A stretch of DNA of 64,000 nt from an uncultured bacterium. GTDB lineage: Bacteria > Verrucomicrobiota > Kiritimatiellia > CAIKKV01 > CAITUY01. Under the pieces are notes generated by a model. It did not search any database. It was not told the DNA's origin and saw nothing but the letters and a program-made list of their open reading frames with translations. Shown piece by piece: positions 7,880 through 15,444 of the stretch (position 1 is its first letter; the number at the start of each line of letters is the position of its first letter). The translations under genes and the position numbers were made by a program. Where the stretch lies: contig CAITUY010000223.1 of NCBI GenBank assembly GCA_903895695.1, positions 1-64,000 of the forward strand. The letters are read 5' to 3'.

Positions 7880-7964
7880 AAACTACGAAACACGCGAAAA
7901 CCGCGAAACGGGCTGTCATCGTCTCTCTCGTCAGTTTCGCGCCTTTCGTGTGTTTCGTAGTTCC
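7879..7964. repeat. Long inverted repeat (GAAACTACGAAACAC type) between convergent genes
   Basis: Two 31-base arms, 7879-7909 and 7934-7964, pair with a few mismatches and flank a 24-base loop. The left arm begins at the last base of the TrmH-like stop codon; the right arm ends 17 bases before the ribE stop. Placement between convergent genes suggests a bidirectional terminator or a mobile REP-like element. No T-run follows on either strand. Confidence 0.7.
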
Positions 7965-7981
7965 GCTTCTCCCCGCCGCCG

Positions 7982-8623
7982 CTACCACCCAAATCCGGCC
8001 CGGCGCACATCATCGACCGAAAGGCCGCCCGGCTTCAGCGCCATCACATAACGCTTCACGTACTTTCCGATCATGTCTGTTTCGAGGTTCACCCGGTCAC
8101 CGGTCTTCAACGCCTTGAACGCGGTCTCGTTCCACGTATGGGGAATCAGGTGCACGGTGAACGCCTCAGCCGACAGGGCGACGAGCGTGAGACTGACCCC
8201 ATCGATCGCAACCGACCCCTTGGGCACAAGGCCGTCGGCCAGTTCCCTGCCACAAGTCACTTCGAGTACGTGATCCTCCCCTGCCCGCGTCAGCGCCTTG
8301 ACGACGCCCGTGCCGTCCACGTGCCCGCTCACGAGGTGGCCGCCGAGCCGGTCGTCCAGGCGCAACGCCCGCTCCAGGTTCACAGGGGCTCCGGCCGACT
8401 TGGCCCCGAGGTTGGTCTTCTCCAGCGTTTCGCTGAGCACGTCGGCTTCAAAGCGGTCGGCGCCGCTGCCCGCGACCGTCAGGCACACGCCGTTGACAGA
8501 GACGCTTTCTCCGGGAACCAATGGTGTATCCCAGGCGCCATGGCGAATGGTCACGCGCTGCCCGTTGCCCCGGGCCGTTCGCCCGGCCAACGTTCCCACT
8601 TGCTGGATGATTCCGGTAAACAT
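7982..8623 (-). CDS. ribE: Riboflavin synthase, alpha subunit
   Basis: Converts two 6,7-dimethyl-8-ribityllumazine molecules into riboflavin plus the pyrimidine precursor. The 213-residue protein shows the diagnostic start MFTGIIQQVG and the two homologous lumazine-binding halves. The first has SVNGVCLTV and the second SVAIDGVSLTLV, with GHLVSGHVDGTG between them. The start at 8623 is preferred over the ATG at 8635 because MFTGII is the family start. It follows ribD on the same strand, separated by 110 bases holding a structured repeat. No lumazine synthase or ribBA gene is in the window. Confidence 0.94.
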   Translation of the reverse strand: MFTGIIQQVGTLAGRTARGNGQRVTIRHGAWDTPLVPGESVSVNGVCLTVAGSGADRFEADVLSETLEKTNLGAKSAGAPVNLERALRLDDRLGGHLVSGHVDGTGVVKALTRAGEDHVLEVTCGRELADGLVPKGSVAIDGVSLTLVALSAEAFTVHLIPHTWNETAFKALKTGDRVNLETDMIGKYVKRYVMALKPGGLSVDDVRRAGFGW

Positions 8624-8641
8624 GAAAAACCTCACTCTTCA

Positions 8642-8739
8642 AGGTAGGGCGTGGGCCTCCGGCCCCGCCGTGACAGAAACGCGACAGTCACGGCGCGGCG
8701 AGGACCCGCCACGGCGGGCAGGCAACCGTCGCCCTACCT
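8642..8739. repeat. Cloverleaf-like repeat at the ribD 3' end (TAGGGCG family)
   Basis: A 10-base closing stem, AGGTAGGGCG (8642-8651) with CGCCCTACCT (8730-8739), encloses three hairpins: GGGCC/GGCCC, the perfect 9-bp CGCCGTGAC/GTCACGGCG, and CCCGCC/GGCGGG. The ribD stop codon (8734-8736) lies inside the right arm. A relative with the same outer words sits at 50487-50557. Confidence 0.65.
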
Positions 8740-9840
8740 AGACCACACGTACCGCAGGACCACATCCTGGCCGCAACGCTCCATCGACTCCAGCGCAAAC
8801 TGCGGGGCCGCTGCCAGAGGCCAACCCGCCCCCCCCACGGCATTCACGGCCCGGCCGCCCAGGACCTTGGGGGCCACAAATAACACGATCTCATCGACCA
8901 ACCCGGCCTGCAGCAGACCGGCCGCCAGTTCGCCGCCGCCTTCGCACAGCACCCGCATGACTTGCCGCTCATGAAGTGCCGTCATCAGCGCGGTTAGCAA
9001 GACCTTGCTGCCCGCAACCGGCAGCCGCACGACTTGGGCACCGGCCCGTTCGTAGCCGCGCGCCCGCGACTCCGGGCACCGCCACGTGGTGGCGACCAGT
9101 GTGCGCTGTCGGCTTTCATCCGTCAGGACCGTGGCCGCGAGCGGCAGACGGCCCGTCGAGTCCACGATCACGCGCCACGGGTTCCGGCCTCGCGCAGGCC
9201 GAGGCAACAGCGACGGATCATCCGCCACGGCCGTGCCGGCGCCGACCATCACCGCGTCGCTCGCCCGGCGCAGGTCCTGCACGACCCGCCGCGCGCCGGG
9301 TCCCGTGATCCACCGGGAGCGGCGATCCGCATCGGCAATCCGGCCATCCAATGTCACGGCCAGCTTCAGTGTCGCCCAGGGCCGCCCCGCGCACATCCAG
9401 GCCGCAAAGGGCCGGATCATTCCCGACGCCTCGGCCTCACACACGCCGCGCGTAACCTGCACGCCGGCCCGACGCAGCAGGGCGAGACCCCGGCCCCGGT
9501 GGCGAGGATTCGGATCGCCGGCCGCCACGACCACCCGTTTCACGCCGGCCACCAGAATGGCGTCCGTGCAGGGCGGGGTGCGGCCCCAAGTGCTGCAAGG
9601 CTCCAGCGTGACGTACAGCGTGGCGCCGCGGGCTTTGAGTCCGGCTTGGCGCAAGGCGTACACCTCCGCGTGCGGCCCGCCCGCCTTGCGGTGGAAGCCC
9701 TGCCCCACGAGACGCCGGCCGGCCACCACCACGGCGCCGACCGGTGGATTCGGCCGGGTCAAGCCTTCCCCGCGCCGGGCCAGCGCCAGCGCCAGTCCCA
9801 TCCACCGCCGATCAGCCTCGTTTGTCGTTTCGCTCTTCAT
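8734..9840 (-). CDS. ribD: Bifunctional riboflavin deaminase / reductase
   Basis: Carries out the deamination and side-chain reduction steps of riboflavin synthesis. The 368-residue length is close to E. coli RibD (367). The N-terminal cytidine-deaminase-like domain has the zinc site HAEV (57-60) plus PCS and C91 (EPCSTWGRTPPC). The reductase domain follows from about 145 with LKLAVTLDGRIA and RSRWITG. The start at 9840 is set by homology; the longer frame overlaps the divergent kinase gene. It heads a ribD-ribE unit, and I see no FMN-riboswitch-like sequence before it. Confidence 0.94.
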   Translation of the reverse strand: MKSETTNEADRRWMGLALALARRGEGLTRPNPPVGAVVVAGRRLVGQGFHRKAGGPHAEVYALRQAGLKARGATLYVTLEPCSTWGRTPPCTDAILVAGVKRVVVAAGDPNPRHRGRGLALLRRAGVQVTRGVCEAEASGMIRPFAAWMCAGRPWATLKLAVTLDGRIADADRRSRWITGPGARRVVQDLRRASDAVMVGAGTAVADDPSLLPRPARGRNPWRVIVDSTGRLPLAATVLTDESRQRTLVATTWRCPESRARGYERAGAQVVRLPVAGSKVLLTALMTALHERQVMRVLCEGGGELAAGLLQAGLVDEIVLFVAPKVLGGRAVNAVGGAGWPLAAAPQFALESMERCGQDVVLRYVWSR

Positions 9841-9853
9841 GTGGACGCAGGGT

Positions 9854-9882
9854 AATCTACCGTCACAGAGCGCAACAGACAA
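9854..9882 (-). promoter_or_regulatory. Promoter candidate for ribD
   Basis: On the minus strand TTGTCT (9877-9882) and TAGATT (9854-9859) are 17 bases apart. The -10 ends 13 bases before the start codon, so the leader would be very short. Confidence 0.45.
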
Positions 9883-9895
9883 AACTTCCTGCCCA

Positions 9896-9924
9896 TTGTC
9901 TTTTACGCACGGCTGTGCCATAGT
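9896..9924 (+). promoter_or_regulatory. Promoter candidate for the kinase-namZ-murU/amgK operon
   Basis: TTGTCT (9896-9901) and CATAGT (9919-9924) are 17 bases apart. The -35 is identical to that of the divergent ribD promoter. The -10 ends 10 bases before the kinase ATG, which implies a leaderless or nearly leaderless message. Confidence 0.45.
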
Positions 9925-9934
9925 TCGCCCGCTG

Positions 9935-11866
9935 ATGAAAAACTCTCGGGCAGGCGTGCTGGTCGTCGAGGACGAAGCCATTGTCGCCAAGGACATTGCC
10001 TCTATTCTCAAGACCATGAACTACCACGTGACCGGCATCGCCGGCACGGGGGAAGAGGCCATCCGCCTGGCTTCCTCGACGCAGCCGGACGTCGTGCTGA
10101 TGGACATCATGTTGCCGAACGGCATGGACGGCATCGAGGCCGCCAGCCATATTCAGACCAAATTCGGCATCCCCATCGTCTTTCTCACCGCCCACGCCGA
10201 CGAGGCGACGCTGACGCGCGCCAAGTCGACCGCCCCCTACGGCTACCTGATCAAACCCTTTGTCGAACGCGAACTCGAAGTCGCCCTCGAAACGGCCCGC
10301 TACCGCGCCTCCATGGAACGCCAACTCGACGAGCAGCGGCGCTGGTTTGAAGCCGTGCTGCACGGTATCGGGGATGCCGTGATCGCTGCCAACGTCGACG
10401 GCGTCGTCACGTTCATGAACCCCGTTGCCGAGCACCTGACCGGCTGGCGGCGTGAGAAGGCCATGGGCCACCCGCTGACCGAGGTGTTCAAGACGCTTGA
10501 CGAACACACACGCGAGGCAACCGAAGCGCCGGAAACCCGCGCGTTGCGCGACGACACCGTCCTCGCGGACGAACCCGAGGACCTGCTGCTCGTCTCCGCG
10601 GACGGCAACGAACGGCCCATCATCGCCATCGTCTCCCCCATCCACGACGCCAAAGGCAACCTGCTCGGGCTCGTTGCCGTCTTCAAGGACGTTTCCGCGC
10701 GCAGGCTGATGGAGAAGCGTGCCCTCAACAAGCAGAAGATGCAGGCCCTCGGCCGGTTGTCGTCCAACATCGCCCACGATTTCAGCAACATCATCAGCGT
10801 CATCGCCGGACACGTCGCGGCCATGCAGGAATATTCGCTCCCCGGCAGCCGCGCCGCCGAAGACGTAAAACGGATCCAAGCCGCGGTCGAGCACGGCGGC
10901 GCGCTCACCAAGCGTATCCTGGGCGTGGCGCGCGCCAGCGATACCGAGGGCGACCTCGATATCCGGACCGTGCCCCTCGGGGAGATCATCCAGAGCGCCG
11001 CCAATCTCCTGCACGATACCTTCGAGAAGAAGGACGTGCATCTCGTGATTTCCGATGCCGCCCGGATGCCTCTCGTGAACGTCGATCCCAGCCATGTCGT
11101 GGACCTGCTGATGGACTTGTTCCTGAACTCCGCAGACGCCATGCCCAAGGGCGGCACCATCACCGTTGACGCCCGCAGGTTCAAATTGCTCAAGCACGAC
11201 TCGAAGCTCAATCCTCGCGCCAAACCGGGCTCCTACGCGGTGCTGCGCATCCAGGATACCGGGACGGGCATGTCGCGCCAGACGCAGGATCACCTCTTCG
11301 AGCCGTTCTATACGACCAAGGCCGCCGAACTCCACGTGGGCCTGGGCCTGTCGGTCGTGCATAGCGCCGTCCAGCGGTATGGCGGCTGGATCAAGGTTGC
11401 CAGCGAACTGGGCCAGGGCGCCACGTTTTCCGTTTACATTCCCGAGGCGTCGGAAGACGCCCGCCGCGCCGCCGAACGCACGGCCCGCACGGGCACGGGG
11501 TCGATTCTCCTCGTGGACGACGATGCCACCCTGCGGACCGAGGCCCACCACACGTTGAAGCAGGCGGGTTACAAGGTCCACGAGGCGGCCGGCGGCGAAG
11601 AAGCCATCGCCCTGATCGAAAAGATGGGCAAGCAATTCGACCTGTCCATCGTGGACGTCATCATGCCAGGCAAGGACGGGAAGGATGTCCTGGCCGCCCT
11701 GCTGGAGGGGAACCCGGCGGCCCAAGTCATCATGACCTGCGGGTTTTCGCGCGACTATGTGCGAAGCGTGCTGGCCCGCGGCGCGTGGCGCTTCCTGCAG
11801 AAACCCTTCGACTCAGACCAGCTCGTCGCCGCCGTCCGGCGCTCGCTCGAGCAAAAATCGTCATGA
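9935..11866 (+). CDS. Hybrid sensor histidine kinase (REC-PAS-HisKA-HATPase-REC)
   Basis: A 643-residue soluble signalling protein. The N-terminal receiver domain has D57 in LMDIMLPNGMDG. A PAS domain follows (about 130-260). The HisKA helix has H281 in IAHDFSNI. The ATPase has an N-box NSADAMPKGG, a G1 box DTGTGMS and GLGLSVV. A second receiver domain ends the protein, with D574 in IVDVIMPGKDG. No membrane segment and no DNA-binding output are present, so the phosphate must pass to a separate regulator. Its stop overlaps the next start as ATGA. A frame open upstream to 9086 is antisense to ribD and is excluded. Confidence 0.9.
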   Translation: MKNSRAGVLVVEDEAIVAKDIASILKTMNYHVTGIAGTGEEAIRLASSTQPDVVLMDIMLPNGMDGIEAASHIQTKFGIPIVFLTAHADEATLTRAKSTAPYGYLIKPFVERELEVALETARYRASMERQLDEQRRWFEAVLHGIGDAVIAANVDGVVTFMNPVAEHLTGWRREKAMGHPLTEVFKTLDEHTREATEAPETRALRDDTVLADEPEDLLLVSADGNERPIIAIVSPIHDAKGNLLGLVAVFKDVSARRLMEKRALNKQKMQALGRLSSNIAHDFSNIISVIAGHVAAMQEYSLPGSRAAEDVKRIQAAVEHGGALTKRILGVARASDTEGDLDIRTVPLGEIIQSAANLLHDTFEKKDVHLVISDAARMPLVNVDPSHVVDLLMDLFLNSADAMPKGGTITVDARRFKLLKHDSKLNPRAKPGSYAVLRIQDTGTGMSRQTQDHLFEPFYTTKAAELHVGLGLSVVHSAVQRYGGWIKVASELGQGATFSVYIPEASEDARRAAERTARTGTGSILLVDDDATLRTEAHHTLKQAGYKVHEAAGGEEAIALIEKMGKQFDLSIVDVIMPGKDGKDVLAALLEGNPAAQVIMTCGFSRDYVRSVLARGAWRFLQKPFDSDQLVAAVRRSLEQKSS

Positions 11867-13062
11867 CGTCCCCCCGCCCGGTCCCGATACCGGCCGCGTC
11901 GCCGCAGTTGCCCTTCGCCCTGGGAATCGACTCGCTGCTCGACACCCACCGTGCTTGGCTGGCCGGCCGGCGCGTCGGCCTGGTCAGCCACTCCGCCGCC
12001 GTGGACGGCCACGGGCACACGACGGCCGAACGCCTGAAGGAATGCCCCGACACGAGCCTCGTCGCCTTGTTTGGTCCCGAGCACGGCTATGCCGGTCTCG
12101 CCGGCGCCGGCGAGGCCACGACTGACGCGCGCCATGCCGCCTGGGATCTCCCCATTTATTCGCTGTACGGAGAAACACGCCGCCCGACTCCCGCCATGCT
12201 GGCCGGGGTCGACGTCCTGGTCGTCGATTTTCAGGACCTGGGCGCGCGGCCCTATACCTACGTGTCCACCTTGCGGCTCGTGCTGGAGGCGGCCGCCGCG
12301 GAAGGCAAGCGCGTGGTGGTGGCCGATCGCCCCGTGCCGCTGGCGGCCGGGTTCGACGGCCCCCTCCTTGATCCCGCGCACGCCAGTTTTGTGGGGTTGG
12401 TCGGCACAAGCATGCAGTACGGGATGACGCCCGGCGAAGCAGCGCGCTGGATCGTCGGCTGGCTCGGGCTCGGCCTGGACTTGCGCGTGGCCCCCGTTCG
12501 TGGCTACGACCGCGACGCCTGCCCCGGCCCCGACTGGCCTACTTGGGTCCCGCCCTCGCCCCGCATCCGCTCCTGGGAGTGCGGCGCCCTATTCACCTGT
12601 ACCGTCGCCGGCGAGGCCCTGCCCGCTGTCGATTACGGTTCGGGCACGAACCGCTCGTTCCAGTTGATCGGCGCGCCCTGGCTCCCGGCCGACGACCTCA
12701 TCGCAGCTTTGACGGCGGACGGCCTGCCCGGGGTGTCGTTCCTGCCGTGTTCGTATGAAGCCCGGTCTGGCCTCTACGCCGGTCAACGACTCGCCGGCCT
12801 GCAAATCGTCGTCACCGACGCCGCACGCTTCCAACCCGTCACGGTCGGCGTGTCGATCCTCGCTTCACTCCAGGCACTGGGCGGCAAGGCCCGCCTGTGG
12901 GAAACGCCGGGGACGCGCCCGGAATTCTTCGACAAACTTTTCGGCACGAGCGCGGTGCGCACGGCCCTTCAGGACGGCCTGGCCGGTGCCGCCGTGGCCG
13001 CCCTGTGGAAGGCCGACCGCGCCGCATTTGCCGCCACCCGCGAACGATGCCTGCTCTACTGA
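11863..13062 (+). CDS. namZ: Exo-beta-N-acetylmuramidase NamZ-like (DUF1343, GH171)
   Basis: A 399-residue protein matching DUF1343, the family that includes NamZ, which removes non-reducing terminal MurNAc from peptidoglycan fragments. Recognisable blocks are GLVSHSAAV, LFGPEHGYAG (E73, the likely catalytic Glu), VDVLVVDFQDLGARPYTYV, VADRPVPLAAG and DYGSGTNRSF. It lacks a signal peptide (N-terminus MTSPRPVPIPAAS), unlike the exported NamZ proteins known from some bacteria, so it probably acts in the cytoplasm on imported muropeptide sugars. It overlaps the kinase stop (ATGA) and is followed 5 bases later by the MurU-AmgK fusion. Confidence 0.85.
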   Translation: MTSPRPVPIPAASPQLPFALGIDSLLDTHRAWLAGRRVGLVSHSAAVDGHGHTTAERLKECPDTSLVALFGPEHGYAGLAGAGEATTDARHAAWDLPIYSLYGETRRPTPAMLAGVDVLVVDFQDLGARPYTYVSTLRLVLEAAAAEGKRVVVADRPVPLAAGFDGPLLDPAHASFVGLVGTSMQYGMTPGEAARWIVGWLGLGLDLRVAPVRGYDRDACPGPDWPTWVPPSPRIRSWECGALFTCTVAGEALPAVDYGSGTNRSFQLIGAPWLPADDLIAALTADGLPGVSFLPCSYEARSGLYAGQRLAGLQIVVTDAARFQPVTVGVSILASLQALGGKARLWETPGTRPEFFDKLFGTSAVRTALQDGLAGAAVAALWKADRAAFAATRERCLLY

Positions 13063-13067
13063 CAGCC

Positions 13068-14993
13068 ATGAAACGCCCCACCCGCGCCATCGTCCTCGCC
13101 GCCGGATTCGGAACCCGGCTGCTGCCGCTCACTCTCTCCCGTCCCAAACCGCTCGTGCCCGTCTGGGGCAAGCCCGTGCTGCAGCACGTGCTCGAACTCC
13201 TACGCGACTGGGGTGTCCGCGACGCGCTAGTCAATCTCCACCATGGCGCCGGGGCCATCGTGGATCACCTGCGGCTGAACCCGATCCCGGGGCTCCGCTG
13301 CTCGTGTTCGTTCGAGCCAGGGATTCTCGGCACCGGCGGCGCCCTGTCCCGGGCCGGCTGGTTCATCGACCCACGACAGCCATTCTGGATCATGAACGCC
13401 GACGTCCTCGGCGACCTGCCGCCGGACCCACTGCTCCATGCGTTCACTGCCCACCAGGCGATCGCCGCCCTGTGGCTTCATCCGGACCGTGGCCCGCGCA
13501 CGGTAGAGACCCACGGGGAGTTGATCACGTCTTTCCGGAGCGCCACGCCCGCGGCCCCCGGCACGGCCACGTTCTGCGGCCTGCAACTGGTTTCGCCGCG
13601 TCTGTTGGAGTTCGTGCCCGACTCCGGTTTCGTGACACTGGTCGAGGCCTACGAGGCCGCCCTGAAACGCGGCGAACGGGTGGCAGGCGTGACGGTGGAG
13701 GGCGCCTACTGGTCCGATATCGGCACCCCGGACGACTACCGCGCCGCGCACCGCGAGACGCTCGACCGCGCCCTGCGCGGCGAACGCGGCAGCCGGTTTG
13801 CCCCCCAGCGCCCGCCCGCGCGTCGGCCGGGCCTCACGGGTTTCGTTGCCGCCGGCAAGGGTTGCGCGATCGCACCCGGCGCCCGCGTGCACGACTCCGT
13901 GCTCTGGGAAAACGTGACGGTCCGAAAATCCGCCCGCATCGCCGGCGCAATCGTGGGCGATGGGGTGATCGTCAACGGTCGTGTGACAAACATGGCGCTT
14001 CGCGCGGACCGCATTGACGAACCTTCTTTGCGCGACGTCCTGACCGCGCTTGGATGGTCCGCCGAGGCCACAACCGTGCTGCCCCTGCCCCCCCGCGGAT
14101 CGGCCCGCACGTTCACGCGGCTGCGCGCGGGGCCGAACAGCGCGGTGCTGATTCGTTACAGTCTCGAACGGCCTGAGAACGGGTTGTATGCCGGGCATGC
14201 CGCCTTCCTGCGCCGACAGGGCATGCGCGTGCCGCGCGTGCTGCTCAACCGGCCCGATGCGAACCTGTGTGTCATGGAAGATGTTGGCGAGACCAGCCTG
14301 CAGGACCGCGTCCCGGCGATGTCCGACCGTGAGCGTCTGGCCGTTTACAACGACGTGCTCGACGACGTGGCAGTCCTGCACGGCCGGGCCACGAGGGCGG
14401 CCCGGCGCGTAGGCCTTACGCTCTGCGAGCCGTTCACGCGCCGCCTTTACGACTGGGAACAGAGTCTCTTCTTCGACGAGTTCGTAGGCCGCCACCTACG
14501 GCCGACGCCCGCCCTGGCGGCGGCCGTCCGCCACGAACTCCGGCGCCTGATCCCGGCCTTGCTCCGGACACCCCAGACGCTGGTTCACCGCGACCTGCAG
14601 TCCAGCAATATCCTGCTGGGCCCGGCCGGACTCGCGCTCATCGATTTCCAGGGAATGCGGTTCGGGGCGCCAGCCTACGATCTGGCTTCGCTGCTCTGTG
14701 ACCCCTACGTGCGACTGCCCGCAAATCTTCGCGAGACGCTGTTAGGCCGCTACGCGGCCCAGGTCTCCGGTGGTTCAAACGTGATCGAAACGTTCTGGCA
14801 GGCCGCGGTCGAACGGCTGGTCCAGGCGCTGGGGGCTTTCGGCCGGCTCGGAGCCAAGGCTGACACGCGCTCCTTTTTGCGCTACATTAGTCCTGCGGTC
14901 AGCGAGTTGCGGGCCGCGGCGGCCCGGGTGGGCGGATTGTCCTGCCTGGTAGAAATGCTGGGGACGTATGATGGGAAAGAAGAGTTGCGCTGA
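13068..14993 (+). CDS. Fused MurNAc-1-phosphate uridylyltransferase and MurNAc/GlcNAc kinase (MurU-AmgK)
   Basis: A 641-residue fusion. Residues about 1-230 form a sugar-nucleotidyltransferase with LAAGFGTRLLPLT and SRPKPLVPV. A few left-handed-helix-type repeats follow (about 245-300). Residues about 315-641 form an aminoglycoside-phosphotransferase-like kinase, with catalytic HRDLQSSN (H507, D509) and DFQ (D526), and the AmgK-type LYDWEQ and GAPAYDLASLL. In Pseudomonas these are two proteins: AmgK phosphorylates MurNAc at C1 and MurU makes UDP-MurNAc. The preceding NamZ supports that pathway over a generic mannose-1-phosphate enzyme. An in-frame ATG at 13047 is an alternative start. Confidence 0.82.
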   Translation: MKRPTRAIVLAAGFGTRLLPLTLSRPKPLVPVWGKPVLQHVLELLRDWGVRDALVNLHHGAGAIVDHLRLNPIPGLRCSCSFEPGILGTGGALSRAGWFIDPRQPFWIMNADVLGDLPPDPLLHAFTAHQAIAALWLHPDRGPRTVETHGELITSFRSATPAAPGTATFCGLQLVSPRLLEFVPDSGFVTLVEAYEAALKRGERVAGVTVEGAYWSDIGTPDDYRAAHRETLDRALRGERGSRFAPQRPPARRPGLTGFVAAGKGCAIAPGARVHDSVLWENVTVRKSARIAGAIVGDGVIVNGRVTNMALRADRIDEPSLRDVLTALGWSAEATTVLPLPPRGSARTFTRLRAGPNSAVLIRYSLERPENGLYAGHAAFLRRQGMRVPRVLLNRPDANLCVMEDVGETSLQDRVPAMSDRERLAVYNDVLDDVAVLHGRATRAARRVGLTLCEPFTRRLYDWEQSLFFDEFVGRHLRPTPALAAAVRHELRRLIPALLRTPQTLVHRDLQSSNILLGPAGLALIDFQGMRFGAPAYDLASLLCDPYVRLPANLRETLLGRYAAQVSGGSNVIETFWQAAVERLVQALGAFGRLGAKADTRSFLRYISPAVSELRAAAARVGGLSCLVEMLGTYDGKEELR

Positions 14994-15004
14994 ACTGCTT
15001 GCAG

Positions 15005-15060
15005 ACGTGGCACGGGCGTCCCGCCCGTAGCCGGCTACGGGCAAGATGCCCGTGCCACGT
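15005..15060. repeat. 56-bp palindromic repeat, copy 1 (GTGGCACGGGC family)
   Basis: Perfect 13-bp outer arms, ACGTGGCACGGGC and GCCCGTGCCACGT, enclose a 20-bp perfect inner palindrome GCCCGTAGCCGGCTACGGGC. A second copy of equal length with about six changes lies at 40643-40698. It sits between the murU-amgK gene and the PGPGW gene and could act as a terminator. Confidence 0.8.
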
Positions 15061-15099
15061 TCAAACTGCCGACACTAGCCTGCTTCGAGGAATTGACCG

Positions 15100-15444
15100 A
15101 TGATTCGTGACCGATTACTCCGCATACGGGAGCCGATGCGCAGGCTGCTGGTAGTCGTGCTCGGGGGAACCACGGTCCTGCTCGGGCTGCTGACGATCAT
15201 GACCCCCATACCCGCCGCGATATTCATCCCGGCTGGCCTGACGATCCTGTCCGTGGAGTTCGTGTGGGCGCAGCGGCTGCTGAGTCGGTATCAGGCCGTG
15301 GCTCGTCGGGCCGCCGCCGCACTTCACCACAAGAAGAAGCTTAGGGAGTCTTCAGCGCCTGGCGCCGCAATACCTGGTAGCGTTCCGTATATCGCGGTCC
15401 CATCTGTGCTTCCCGGTGATCAAACCCAAACGCCCGGCGCTTGA
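15100..15444 (+). CDS. PGPGW-type small membrane protein
   Basis: A 114-residue protein. Residues about 16-60 form two hydrophobic helices with VVLGGTTVLLGLLTIMTPIP and PAGLTILSVEF, the pattern of the PGPGW/TIGR02611-like transmembrane family of unknown function. A basic, Arg/Lys-rich segment (about 60-82) follows. The last ~30 residues, rich in Pro, Ala and Ser, run antisense into the 3' end of nadE, a 104-base overlap, and do not look conserved. Confidence 0.65.
   Translation: MIRDRLLRIREPMRRLLVVVLGGTTVLLGLLTIMTPIPAAIFIPAGLTILSVEFVWAQRLLSRYQAVARRAAAALHHKKKLRESSAPGAAIPGSVPYIAVPSVLPGDQTQTPGA

Noticed and set aside
9841..9934. FMN riboswitch before ribD
   Set aside because: The gap is only 94 bases, shared with a divergent gene, and shows none of the conserved RFN-element words.
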